60,578 nt of DNA from Microscilla marina ATCC 23134. GTDB lineage: Bacteria; Bacteroidota; Bacteroidia; Cytophagales; Microscillaceae. This document shows, one piece after another, positions 17,018 to 25,248 of the stretch (its first letter is position 1; the number at the start of each line of letters is the position of its first letter). Below the pieces are notes generated by a model. It did no database searches. It was given only the letters and a program-made list of their open reading frames with translations, and was not told where the DNA came from. The position numbers and the translations under genes are program-made. The DNA lies in contig NZ_AAWS01000056.1 of NCBI RefSeq assembly GCF_000169175.1, positions 1-60,578 on the forward strand. Direction: 5' to 3'.

Positions 17018-17746
17018 ATGCTAACAATTTTCAAAAAAGAATTCAACAGTTTTTTAAGTTCACTGATCGCCTACATTGTCATCATTGTATTTCTTACGGG
17101 CATCGGCCTGTTTATGTGGGTGTTTCCTTCTACCAATGTGCTTGATTATGGCTACGCCGACCTGGAAAGCCTCTTTTCGCTGGCGCCCTATGTGTTTATG
17201 TTTTTGATTCCGGCGATTACCATGCGCACCTTTGCCGAAGAAAAAAAGACCGGAACAATGGAGTTGCTCTTTACCCGCCCCCTCACCGACTGGGATATTT
17301 TGCTGGGCAAATACCTGGCTAGTCTGGCATTGGTCATCTTTGCTTTGCTGCCTACACTGATCTACTTTTTTTCGGTGTATTGTTTGGGCAACCCAGTGGG
17401 TAATATAGACATATCGGGCACAATGGGCTCTTATTTTGGGCTGATACTACTAGGTGCAGTATTTACCTCTATTGGTTTGTTTGCCTCGGTGCTCACCGAA
17501 AGCCAAATTGTCTCTTTTATCATTGCCCTTTTTCTTTGTTTTCTTTTTCACGAAGGTTTCGGTTACCTTGCCAATGTACGCGACACAAGCGACTTTTCGT
17601 ACTACATTGTTCAGTGGGGGATCAGTTATCATTACGAAACCATCCGCAAAGGTTTGATAGACTCACGTAACCTGGTATACTTTTTTAGTATGATTACTGT
17701 GATGTTGCTTGCTACCAAACTGGTATTGGGTAGCCGCAAATGGTAA
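17018..17746 (+). CDS. gldF: gliding motility ABC transporter permease GldF
   Basis: 242 aa integral membrane protein with about six hydrophobic segments (near 15-37, 55-67, 98-122, 143-162, 168-185, 217-236). Signature PAITMRTFAEEKKTGTMELLFTRP is characteristic of GldF/ABC-2 type permeases. It is expected to pair with GldA; GldG, normally next to gldF, is not in this window. The next gene is on the opposite strand, so gldG must be elsewhere or absent. Confidence 0.88.
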   Translation: MLTIFKKEFNSFLSSLIAYIVIIVFLTGIGLFMWVFPSTNVLDYGYADLESLFSLAPYVFMFLIPAITMRTFAEEKKTGTMELLFTRPLTDWDILLGKYLASLALVIFALLPTLIYFFSVYCLGNPVGNIDISGTMGSYFGLILLGAVFTSIGLFASVLTESQIVSFIIALFLCFLFHEGFGYLANVRDTSDFSYYIVQWGISYHYETIRKGLIDSRNLVYFFSMITVMLLATKLVLGSRKW

Positions 17747-17816
17747 ATATAATGCTTAAAGTTCGAAAGTGTTTTGGGTGAAAAACAGGGGTGGCCTTAA
17801 AGCTCAACGATCACCA

Positions 17817-18503
17817 TCAAACGTCTTCCCGTTCTTTTGTAGGCGTATAAAACACCTCACATTCAGGGTGACGACGTTTAAACCGACGCACCGTTTTGTC
17901 AGTCAGGCGGGCATCTTCGCAATACAATAATTGTAGTTTTTTTAGCTTTCTGAGGGGGCGCAAAGTTTTTACATACGTAGAGTTACAGTTGAGCTCTTGT
18001 AAAAGGTGCATGCCCTTGAGGTAGTCAAGGCGGTCTATATCGGTCATACTACAGTGCAACACCCGCATGTTTACCAGCTTACGCAAAGGTTTGAGGGAGC
18101 TTACGTGGGTATTGTAACACGATAATTTCAGCAAAGAAGTCATCTGCTGGAGGGGCTCCAGACTTAGTATATTGGTAGAGCTACAATCGAGCACCTGTAA
18201 GTATTTAAGCTGACTTAAAGGGGTGAGCGTAGCAAGTTGGGCATTGCTGCAATCCAGTTCCTGCAAATAAATTATTTGCTTGAGTTGTGCTTCAGTAGGG
18301 CGTCCGGTAAAGTCTATATTTCGGCGAAAAACCTCTTGCCATTCCGGAATCAGGTTGTCCCACCAACTCTGCGACGATTTAAAAATATTTTTCCAATCTG
18401 CGGCGATCTTGTTCAGGTCAACCCCAAAACTATTATTAATTTCGGTATTGAAGTTTTGCCAAAAAGCCTTCAGATCATTTTGAAAATTACTGCCATTATT
18501 CAT
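17817..18503 (-). CDS. leucine-rich repeat protein
   Basis: 228 aa, no signal peptide. An N-terminal aromatic-rich region (1-65) is followed by about five leucine-rich repeats of the form LKYLQVLDCSSTNILSLEPL (about 75-205), each with a conserved Cys at the turn (LDCS, LSCYNT, LHCSMT, LNCNST, LYCEDA). LRR proteins mediate protein binding; the partner is unknown. It converges with gldF, 70 bp apart. Confidence 0.75.
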   Translation of the reverse strand: MNNGSNFQNDLKAFWQNFNTEINNSFGVDLNKIAADWKNIFKSSQSWWDNLIPEWQEVFRRNIDFTGRPTEAQLKQIIYLQELDCSNAQLATLTPLSQLKYLQVLDCSSTNILSLEPLQQMTSLLKLSCYNTHVSSLKPLRKLVNMRVLHCSMTDIDRLDYLKGMHLLQELNCNSTYVKTLRPLRKLKKLQLLYCEDARLTDKTVRRFKRRHPECEVFYTPTKEREDV

Positions 18504-18714
18504 TATATCCTTACTTATAGGTTTGTTGTTATATGGTATACACCCATATACAAATTGTACACCAAGTACTTTTTAGCTAATAATATGATGTAGTACTGTC
18601 AAAATAGCAGCTATTCGTACTGGTTTATACTAAAATACCGAGCAATTGTATGTCTTTTTGCCTATCTGTTATTATAAATATACGGGCTACCCAGAAAAAT
18701 TCACAATTTTTACT

Positions 18715-18722
18715 TAATTTTG
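18715..18722 (+). promoter_or_regulatory. candidate Bacteroidota -7 promoter box
   Basis: TAATTTTG matches TAnnTTTG and lies 17 bp before the ATG at 18740. It implies a very short leader and argues for that start rather than the in-frame ATG at 18650. No clear -33 TTG is seen. Confidence 0.4.
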
Positions 18723-18739
18723 CATTACGATATACACAA

Positions 18740-19450
18740 ATGCTTGAAAAACTAATGTTGTTAAGAAAAATTATATTACTATGCCTTGTGTGCGGGTTTT
18801 ATATGCCCTCCCTCAATGCGCAGCACGCCGCCCAACATCGGGTAAGTACATCGCCCAAAATAGTAAAATTACATCCTGCCCAAGCGAGTACAAATGTGCC
18901 CATTGCTTCTCAACTCATCATACAGTTTGACCGCCCCATCCAAACGGGCAGCGGCAACCTTATCATCCAAAAAGAGCAAGGCAACACCCCAGTACAAATC
19001 ATAGAAGCTTCAAGCATTCATGTAAATGCAGACCATAACCGCCTGGTGGTAGACCTCAACATGCCGCTGGCACATTATACCACCTACCATATTCAAATAG
19101 ACAAAAACTATGTAAAAGACCTGGAAGGAAATGCTTTTGCTGGTACCCCAACGGTCAAAAACTGGCACTTTACCACCAAAAAGCCCACCGAGCAAAAAAG
19201 CTTGCATGTGTTTCCAACACCTGCCACCGACTATTTCAACGTGCAACTCAAAGGAGTTCAAATCAAAGTTGCCCGCATAGAGTTGTACAGCTCAAAAGGC
19301 GAGTTGGTAAAAGTACAATTGTTGAAGCCTTCTAAAAACAATATGCTGGAGCAAAAGATATGGATACGCGACCTGCCCGAAGACATTTACATATTAAGGG
19401 TAATTACGCCCAACTACCTGATGGAAAAACGCGTGCCTAAGCGATATTAA
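18740..19450 (+). CDS. secreted protein with Ig-like (SbsA/Big_5) domain and T9SS sorting domain
   Basis: 236 aa from the chosen ATG. Signal peptide MLEKLMLLRKIILLCLVCGF...LNAQ. One Big_5-like domain follows (VKLHPAQASTNVPIASQLIIQFDRPIQTGSG ... NWHFTTKK), then a C-terminal type A sorting domain (LHVFPTPATDYFNVQL ... YILRVITPNYLMEKRV). T9SS sends such proteins to the cell surface or medium. No enzymatic domain is visible. The frame is open upstream to 18650 but the putative promoter sits inside that extension. Confidence 0.75.
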   Translation: MLEKLMLLRKIILLCLVCGFYMPSLNAQHAAQHRVSTSPKIVKLHPAQASTNVPIASQLIIQFDRPIQTGSGNLIIQKEQGNTPVQIIEASSIHVNADHNRLVVDLNMPLAHYTTYHIQIDKNYVKDLEGNAFAGTPTVKNWHFTTKKPTEQKSLHVFPTPATDYFNVQLKGVQIKVARIELYSSKGELVKVQLLKPSKNNMLEQKIWIRDLPEDIYILRVITPNYLMEKRVPKRY

Positions 19451-19490
19451 TGATAGGGCATTTTTGCCGCGTTTAACTACGTTGCGCTCA

Positions 19491-19677
19491 TCACAGCAAG
19501 TTGCCCCAATGAATCGCGTATTCGTTAACCCCGCCTCGGGCAGTGTCTTCACGCCCGATCGAAACCTCGAACTTTGCAAGCTTCAGAGAGGCTCCTCATT
19601 TTTTATAAGAAAGCCCTACATTTTACTAAGTTGAATCCGTCACAGCAAGTTACCCCAATGAATCGTATATTCGTTAC
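19491..19677 (+). repeat. two direct copies of a 38-bp intergenic repeat
   Basis: TCACAGCAAGTT.CCCCAATGAATCG..TATTCGTTA occurs at 19491-19529 and 19640-19677, with a few differences. The 80-bp hairpin repeat (19537-19616) lies between the copies. Confidence 0.7.
19537..19616 (+). repeat. 80-bp dispersed repeat with hairpin, copy 1
   Basis: It starts with CGGGCAGTGTCTTCACGCCCG, which folds as CGGGC(a)GTG-TCTT-CACGCCCG. A conserved tail follows, to TTTATAAGAAAGCCCT. A near-identical copy is at 35153-35232, a shorter one at 48791-48818, and a related hairpin is inside the MITE at 28024. Confidence 0.75.
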
Positions 19678-19842
19678 CTTAAGGTTGCTTGGGAATATTA
19701 CTTACACTCATTTGTGGTAACTTTTGAGTATTTAAAATACTTGGTTTAAAGCACCTCAGGGAGCTGGCGCACGCGTCCTCGCGTGTGTTCCTAACGCATC
19801 GGGATAAAAAAGTTGGTAGGGTACGATTCCAGACACATCCCC
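19678..19842. other. remaining intergenic stretch
   Basis: With 19451-19677 this completes a 392-bp gap between convergent genes. Apart from the repeats nothing is recognised. Confidence 0.35.
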
Positions 19843-20355
19843 TCATTTTCTAATCAATTTTTCAATATTTTTCAGAGTTTTGGGCAAGTGAGTAGCCGAA
19901 GCATTGCCCATTTTGTCGAGCCAATGCAGGTAAATAAGTTCTACCCCTGACAACGGCTCATGGGTAGAAAACCGCCGCCTTTTTTCGTATTGATATTTAT
20001 CTACCAAGTGTTGCATTTGGTCTTCATCCAAACAGTCGCGCAGTACCCCCAAGGCAAGATTCCCCACCTCCCAAGCTATCTTTTGTTCCTCTTGTAAGGC
20101 CTGTTGTACTACGCTTCTAAACCGCTTGAAGGGGTATTTCAGATCAATAATTTGCTCAATTTGCTTGAGTACCTCCCCCGATACGTGCGCTTGTTTCCAA
20201 ACCTCAAACAAATCGTCTTTGAGCCCCACATACTGAAAACTATGCGCCTTGGCTATTTCAAGCGCAAGCAATACATTGCGTTCGTCGTCGGTACTAAAAA
20301 GTAATTGTTTGAACCGGTCAATGGCATTTTTATCTATAGGGGCAGGGTCTGTCAT
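19843..20355 (-). CDS. hypothetical protein coupled to a DtxR-family regulator
   Basis: 170 aa, soluble, helical, charged; no family recognised. Its ATG overlaps the stop of the DtxR-family gene by 4 bp, so the two are almost certainly co-translated, suggesting a linked role, but the sequence gives no direct function. Confidence 0.65.
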   Translation of the reverse strand: MTDPAPIDKNAIDRFKQLLFSTDDERNVLLALEIAKAHSFQYVGLKDDLFEVWKQAHVSGEVLKQIEQIIDLKYPFKRFRSVVQQALQEEQKIAWEVGNLALGVLRDCLDEDQMQHLVDKYQYEKRRRFSTHEPLSGVELIYLHWLDKMGNASATHLPKTLKNIEKLIRK

Positions 20356-21026
20356 CGTTGCCCCTCCGCTACAAAAATGTATTGTGCCACCTTGTGCGAA
20401 ATCATCATAGGAGCTTCGGCTTTATCCAGGCGAATCTCAAGCGATTCGTCATACTCTACCTTGTCCAAAATGGTAATGGCAGTACCTATATTGATCTTGA
20501 GTTTGTTGAGGTGTTTCAAAAACAAAGGGTCGCCCTCTTCTACAGCAAGCACCTTGAGTGGTTGGTGAAGGGGAGCTTCTTGCAAGCTTATTTTTTTGCG
20601 TTTTACAATCTCTCCTTTGTCGTTGGGTATAGGGTCTCCGTGAGGATCATACGCCGGAAACTCCAAAAACTCATCTAACCTTTGGATGAGGGTAGGCGAC
20701 TGAATGTGCTCGAGTTGTTCGGCAACATCGTGCACCTCGTCCCAGCTAAAATGGAGCTTTCTTACTAAAAAAGTTTCCCAAAGTCGGTGTTTTCTTACAA
20801 GATTAATGGCAATTTGCCTACCTTGTTTAGTGAGGGTTACTCCTTTGTACTTCATGTGGTTTACCATCTCCTTTTGCGACAGTTTTTTAATCATATCGCT
20901 TACAGAGGCAGCACTTATGTTAATTTTTTTAGCTATTTCGTTGGTGCTGATTCCTTCTTTTTCTCCGTGAGTTTCAGAAAGTTGATAAATGGCTTTTAGG
21001 TAATCTTCTTCTGTTAAACTAAGCAT
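20352..21026 (-). CDS. DtxR/MntR-family metal-dependent transcriptional regulator
   Basis: 224 aa from ATG at 21026 (MLSLTEEDYLKAIYQL), the usual family start; an upstream in-frame start at 21059 only adds 11 unlikely residues. N-terminal winged helix (about 5-65, ISTNEIAKKINISAASVSDMIKKL), then the metal-binding and dimerisation domain (about 70-140: RKHRLWETFLVRKL, HDVAEQLEH, FPAYDPHGDPIP). A C-terminal SH3-like/FeoA domain follows. Such proteins repress metal-uptake genes when bound to Fe(II) or Mn(II). It is divergent from the carotenoid cluster, so it could also act on the shared intergenic region; that is an inference. Confidence 0.88.
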   Translation of the reverse strand: MLSLTEEDYLKAIYQLSETHGEKEGISTNEIAKKINISAASVSDMIKKLSQKEMVNHMKYKGVTLTKQGRQIAINLVRKHRLWETFLVRKLHFSWDEVHDVAEQLEHIQSPTLIQRLDEFLEFPAYDPHGDPIPNDKGEIVKRKKISLQEAPLHQPLKVLAVEEGDPLFLKHLNKLKINIGTAITILDKVEYDESLEIRLDKAEAPMMISHKVAQYIFVAEGQR

Positions 21027-21409
21027 CTGCAAATAAAGAGATAGTGTGACTTGAGACAATAAAGTTAATAAATTTTTAAGTACCTACCGGAGCACTAGTC
21101 AAAGTTTTGACAAATGAGAAAAATTGTATACAACATTACCTCAATAACTGTAACTAGATGCCCTTGTACTATTTGACGATCACCTGTTTGGTTTGTTGAG
21201 CGAAGTACTTAGAAAAATTACGCAAAAAGCGGATATACACTGTTTTTATGAAAATTGAAAACAATGTACAAAGCTTGTGGGTTTTGTTGAATGTTTAGAA
21301 AAAAAATATAAACAAGTTTTCGGTTTTACGGTTTTGTTAATGAATTTGATGTTATTTTATACTACTCATTAAACAAAAAACCAAATTATATACTAAAAAG
21401 CACAAAAAA
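21027..21409. other. divergent intergenic region between the DtxR-family gene and crtI
   Basis: AT-rich. It should contain promoters for both directions and possibly an operator. I see poly-A/T tracts and a TTTTATACT near 21355 but no clear palindromic operator. Confidence 0.4.
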
Positions 21410-22909
21410 ATGACTAAAGTAAAGGCGCATATTATTGGGGGAGGCTTTGCTGGGTTGGCGGCCGCATCTTGTCTGGCGAACGATGGCTATGATGTAACGG
21501 TGTTTGAAAAAAACGCCATGTTGGGGGGCAGAGCGCGCAAGTTTGAAGCCAATGGTTTTGTATTTGACATGGGCCCAAGCTGGTATTGGATGCCTGACGT
21601 ATTTGAGTCATTTTTTAACAAATTTGGCAAGTCGGCAAAAGACTACTACAACCTCAAAAGACTTGACCCTTCTTATTCAGTGTTTTTTGGCAAAGATGAT
21701 GTAATGGAAGTACCCGCCAACCTCGACGAACTCCACCAGATATTTGAGTCTCTTGAGCCTGGTAGTAGTGCCAAATTAACCCAGTTTTTGAAAGAAGCCG
21801 CCTACAAATATGAAGTAGGCATCAACGATTTGGTGTATAAACCAGGACGTTCGTTGCGTGAGTTTGTAGACATGCGCCTCATTACCGGAGTATTTCGTTT
21901 GCAGGTGTTCAACTCTATTTATAGTCACATCCGAAAGTATTTTAAGCACCCCAAGCTTATCCAGTTGTTAGAGTTTCCTGTGTTGTTTTTGGGAGCCACC
22001 CCGCGTAATACCCCCGCCCTATACAGCCTAATGAACTATGCCGATATTGAACTGGGCACCTGGTACCCAATGGGGGGAATGCACAAGATAGTAGAGGGGA
22101 TGGTAAGCCTCGCCGAATCGTTGGGGGTAAAGTTTGAGACCAACGCCAATGTAGAGCAAATAAAAGTAAAAAACGGTACGGCTACCGGGTTAATTATTGG
22201 TGGTGAGGAGCTACCAGCCGATGTAATTATTGGTGGGGCAGATTATCATCACGTAGAGCAACATCTACTTGAAGAGAAATACCGTAAGTATTCTGAACAT
22301 TATTGGGACAAGCGCGAAATGGCGCCTTCAAGTCTTATTTTTTATTTGGGAATTGACAAAAAATTAAAAAACTTACATCACCATAACTTATTTTTTGACC
22401 AGGCATTTGAGCAACACGCCATAGAGATATACGAACAACCTCAATGGCCAAGTGAGCCTTTGTTTTATGTGTGCTGCCCATCGGTGACCGATGCCAGTGT
22501 AGCCCCTGAAGGTAAAGAAAATATGTTTATCCTGGTACCTGTAGCTCCCGACTTGAAAGACGATGAGGCCACCAGAGAAAAGTATTACAATCTGGTAATG
22601 GAACGACTTGAAAAGTTAACCGGACAATCGGTAAAAGAACATGTGATATACAAAAAAAGCTATGCGCACAATGATTTCATCAATGATTATAATTCATTTA
22701 AAGGCAATGCTTATGGGCTTGCCAATACATTGCGCCAAACTGCTATACTAAAGCCCTCGCTAAAAAGTAGCAAGGTAAGCAACCTTTATTACACTGGACA
22801 ATTGACTGTGCCGGGACCGGGAGTACCCCCTTCGCTTATATCGGGGCAGGTAGTAGCACAAGAGATAGCTAAAGCTTTTAAGAACAAAAAAGAAATACAA
22901 ACTATTTAA
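21410..22909 (+). CDS. crtI: phytoene desaturase CrtI
   Basis: 499-aa FAD-dependent desaturase that converts phytoene to lycopene. N-terminal dinucleotide-binding motif IIGGGFAGLAAASCLANDGY, then VFEKNAMLGGRARKFEANGF, then DMGPSWYWMPDVFE. The C-terminal family signature is YYTGQLTVPGPGVPPSLISGQ. Typical length. First gene of the carotenoid cluster; crtB follows 21 bp downstream, so they are co-transcribed. Confidence 0.95.
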   Translation: MTKVKAHIIGGGFAGLAAASCLANDGYDVTVFEKNAMLGGRARKFEANGFVFDMGPSWYWMPDVFESFFNKFGKSAKDYYNLKRLDPSYSVFFGKDDVMEVPANLDELHQIFESLEPGSSAKLTQFLKEAAYKYEVGINDLVYKPGRSLREFVDMRLITGVFRLQVFNSIYSHIRKYFKHPKLIQLLEFPVLFLGATPRNTPALYSLMNYADIELGTWYPMGGMHKIVEGMVSLAESLGVKFETNANVEQIKVKNGTATGLIIGGEELPADVIIGGADYHHVEQHLLEEKYRKYSEHYWDKREMAPSSLIFYLGIDKKLKNLHHHNLFFDQAFEQHAIEIYEQPQWPSEPLFYVCCPSVTDASVAPEGKENMFILVPVAPDLKDDEATREKYYNLVMERLEKLTGQSVKEHVIYKKSYAHNDFINDYNSFKGNAYGLANTLRQTAILKPSLKSSKVSNLYYTGQLTVPGPGVPPSLISGQVVAQEIAKAFKNKKEIQTI

Positions 22910-22930
22910 ACCAATCAAATATTACCTACA

Positions 22931-23767
22931 ATGAAATCTCTATACGACAAAGTATCTTATAAGTGCAGTAAACTTGTGACCAACAACTATAGCACATCTT
23001 TCTCTTTGGGCATCAGTTTCTTATCACAAAAAATACGCAAATCTGTGTATGCTATTTATGGGTTTGTAAGGTTTGCCGATGAGATAGTAGATACCTTTCA
23101 CGGCTATGATAAAAAAGACCTGCTTGACAGGTTTAAACAGGAAACCTATCAGGCTATAGACGAAAAAATAAGTTTGAATCCTATTTTGAACAGTTTTCAA
23201 CAAACAGTCAATGAATTTAACATTGAGCGCGAATTGATTGACACGTTTTTGAAAAGTATGGAGATGGATTTAGTGGGTATTAACTACGACCAAGAAGGTT
23301 ACGAAGAGTACATTTTAGGCTCAGCCGAAGTAGTAGGGTTGATGTGCCTGCGGGTGTTTTGCGAAGGTGATGCTGCCAAGTACGATTCACTCAAGTACGG
23401 CGCCATGCGTTTAGGGTCAGCCTTTCAGAAAATTAACTTTTTGCGCGACCTCAAGCAAGACTATAAAGAACTGGGACGCACTTACTTTCCAGGGGTTGAT
23501 ATCAGCGAGTTTGGCGAGATAAACAAGAAAGAAATAGAAGAAGATATAGAGAAGGACTTCAGAGATGGTTATGAGGGGATCAAGGGTTTACCCAAACACG
23601 CTCGCTTTGGCGTATACATGGCGTATGTGTATTATTATTCTTTGTTTAAGAAAATACAAAACACTCCTCCCCGCCAAATTATGAGTGCACGTATTCGCAT
23701 TTCGAACCGCCGCAAATACATGCTCTTTTTTAGTTCTTATGTCAAACATAGTTTGAATATGATTTGA
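22931..23767 (+). CDS. crtB: phytoene synthase CrtB
   Basis: 278 aa. Head-to-head condensation of two GGPP to phytoene. Aspartate-rich motifs are FADEIVD (about 47-53) and LRDLKQDYKELGRTYFP (about 176-192), both intact. The length is typical of the squalene/phytoene synthase family. It lies right behind crtI. A 475-bp repeat-filled gap separates it from the rest of the cluster, so the downstream genes may have their own promoter. Confidence 0.94.
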   Translation: MKSLYDKVSYKCSKLVTNNYSTSFSLGISFLSQKIRKSVYAIYGFVRFADEIVDTFHGYDKKDLLDRFKQETYQAIDEKISLNPILNSFQQTVNEFNIERELIDTFLKSMEMDLVGINYDQEGYEEYILGSAEVVGLMCLRVFCEGDAAKYDSLKYGAMRLGSAFQKINFLRDLKQDYKELGRTYFPGVDISEFGEINKKEIEEDIEKDFRDGYEGIKGLPKHARFGVYMAYVYYYSLFKKIQNTPPRQIMSARIRISNRRKYMLFFSSYVKHSLNMI

Positions 23768-24242
23768 ATAATTACGATTTAAACAATTACGAACCGACCA
23801 GAGGGAGCTCTACAAAGCTAATTACGAATTGGTTAATTACGAATTACGAATGGGCGCGAAGCGACGCTGAAACTGCGGGTTATCGGCTCCTAACTAATTC
23901 GCAAATATGATAATTAAAGGCTAAAAGTCCATCATAGCTCAAGAAAAAGCTAACGGCTCTCTACAAACAGTTAAAAAAAGGCTAAAAGCTAATAGCCCAA
24001 TACAAACAGCCAAAAAAAAGCTAAAGGCTAAAAGCTCATCGTAGTTCAATAAAAAGCTAAGGGCCCAATACAAACAGTTAAACAAAAGCTAAAGGCTAAA
24101 GCTACACAAAGATCAAAAAGGCTAAAAGCTCATCATAGCTCAAGAAAAGGCTAACGGCTCAATACAAACAGTTAAACAAAAGCTAAAGGCTAAAGCTACA
24201 CAGAGATCAAGAAGGCTAAAAGCTAACGGCTCAATACAAACA
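23768..24242 (+). repeat. GCTAAAAG-type intergenic repeat array 1
   Basis: The left part (23770-23870) holds AATTACGAATTACGAA-type sequence with GCGCGAAGCGA. The rest is four or five diverged units made of AAAGCTAAAGGCTAAAGCT, ACAAACAGTTAAACA and GCTCATCATAGCTCAAGAAA. The same building blocks form the arrays at 35.3-35.86 kb and 42.54-43.3 kb. Confidence 0.8.
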
Positions 24243-24695
24243 ATGACATTAGACGAATTAAGACAATTATATCAACAAGCGGCTGACAACAGTAGTGTTT
24301 GTGATAAGCTGTATAAGATGCTGGACAATAAGGAGACTGAAGACTACCCTGTGCTATTGGGGTACAAGGGCGCAGTGCAGGCTATCAGAGCGAAGCATAG
24401 CTTTCTTCCACATATAAAACTCAGCCGGTTTATGGATGGGGCAGCTATCATAGACCGTGCAATTGTAAAAGACAGTGAGGGTATTGAACTTCGTTTTTTA
24501 CGGTTTACCATACAAGTAAACAGTCCGGCTTTGCTGAATTATAAAAGGAACATATTGGAAGATAAGCAACTACTGACCAAAGGATTGCCCCTTATAGAAG
24601 ATGACCCTGGCTTGACCAAAGCAGTAGCTACTGCTTTGCAAGAGTCGCAAGCTGCTACCGAAGAAGATAAGGCACTTGCCGAAAAATATTTATAA
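24243..24695 (+). CDS. conserved-looking hypothetical protein in the carotenoid cluster
   Basis: 150 aa, soluble and helical, no signal peptide or membrane segment, no family recognised. It lies 21 bp before idi in the same orientation, so it is likely co-transcribed. Features visible: KLSRFMDGAAIIDRAIVKDSEGIELRFLRF-like central region (about 59-90) and a charged C-terminus. Role in carotenoid synthesis is possible only from position. Confidence 0.65.
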   Translation: MTLDELRQLYQQAADNSSVCDKLYKMLDNKETEDYPVLLGYKGAVQAIRAKHSFLPHIKLSRFMDGAAIIDRAIVKDSEGIELRFLRFTIQVNSPALLNYKRNILEDKQLLTKGLPLIEDDPGLTKAVATALQESQAATEEDKALAEKYL

Positions 24696-24716
24696 TATTG
24701 ATAACCAAGGAACTGT

Positions 24717-25244
24717 ATGCAAGAAGAACAAGTCATTTTAGTAGATAAGCAAGACAATGAGCTAGGTACTATGAACAAGCTGGAAGCTCACCAAAAAGGA
24801 TTGTTGCACCGGGCGTTTTCTGTGTTTGTGTTCAACGATCAAAACGAACTCATGCTTCAGCAACGTGCCCAACATAAATATCATTCGGGGGGACTCTGGA
24901 CTAATACCTGTTGCAGCCACCCACGCCCCAACGAGGTGCTCGAGACGGGGATACACCGTCGATTGGTTGAGGAAATGGGCCTTGACTGTGACATTCATTA
25001 TGCATTTAAGTTTTTGTACAAAGCCAAACTTGACCGTGGATTAACTGAGCACGAGCTTGACCATGTGTTTATAGGGCACTATAACGGCACGCCTAAATTA
25101 AACCCAGAAGAGGCCTGTGACTGGAAGTATATGAGTATAGAAGCCATTGAGCAAGAAATACAGACAGCGCCCGAAAAATATACCGAGTGGTTTAAGATTA
25201 TCATGAAACAACACCGAAATAAGTTTTTAACCATCAAAGCATAG
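24717..25244 (+). CDS. idi: isopentenyl-diphosphate delta-isomerase, type 1
   Basis: 175-aa Nudix-fold isomerase interconverting IPP and DMAPP, feeding isoprenoid supply. Active-site segment TNTCCSHPRPNE (catalytic Cys) and the Nudix-like EEMGLDCDIHYAFKFLYKA; a further conserved ELDHVFIGHYNG. Typical length for the bacterial enzyme. crtD starts 4 bp after its stop, consistent with one transcript. Confidence 0.94.
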   Translation: MQEEQVILVDKQDNELGTMNKLEAHQKGLLHRAFSVFVFNDQNELMLQQRAQHKYHSGGLWTNTCCSHPRPNEVLETGIHRRLVEEMGLDCDIHYAFKFLYKAKLDRGLTEHELDHVFIGHYNGTPKLNPEEACDWKYMSIEAIEQEIQTAPEKYTEWFKIIMKQHRNKFLTIKA

Positions 25245-25248
25245 GCGT

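Noticed and set aside
23768-24242. CRISPR array
   Set aside because: Repeats are diverged, of unequal length, with no regular unique spacers and no cas genes; the same holds for the arrays at 35.3 and 42.5 kb.
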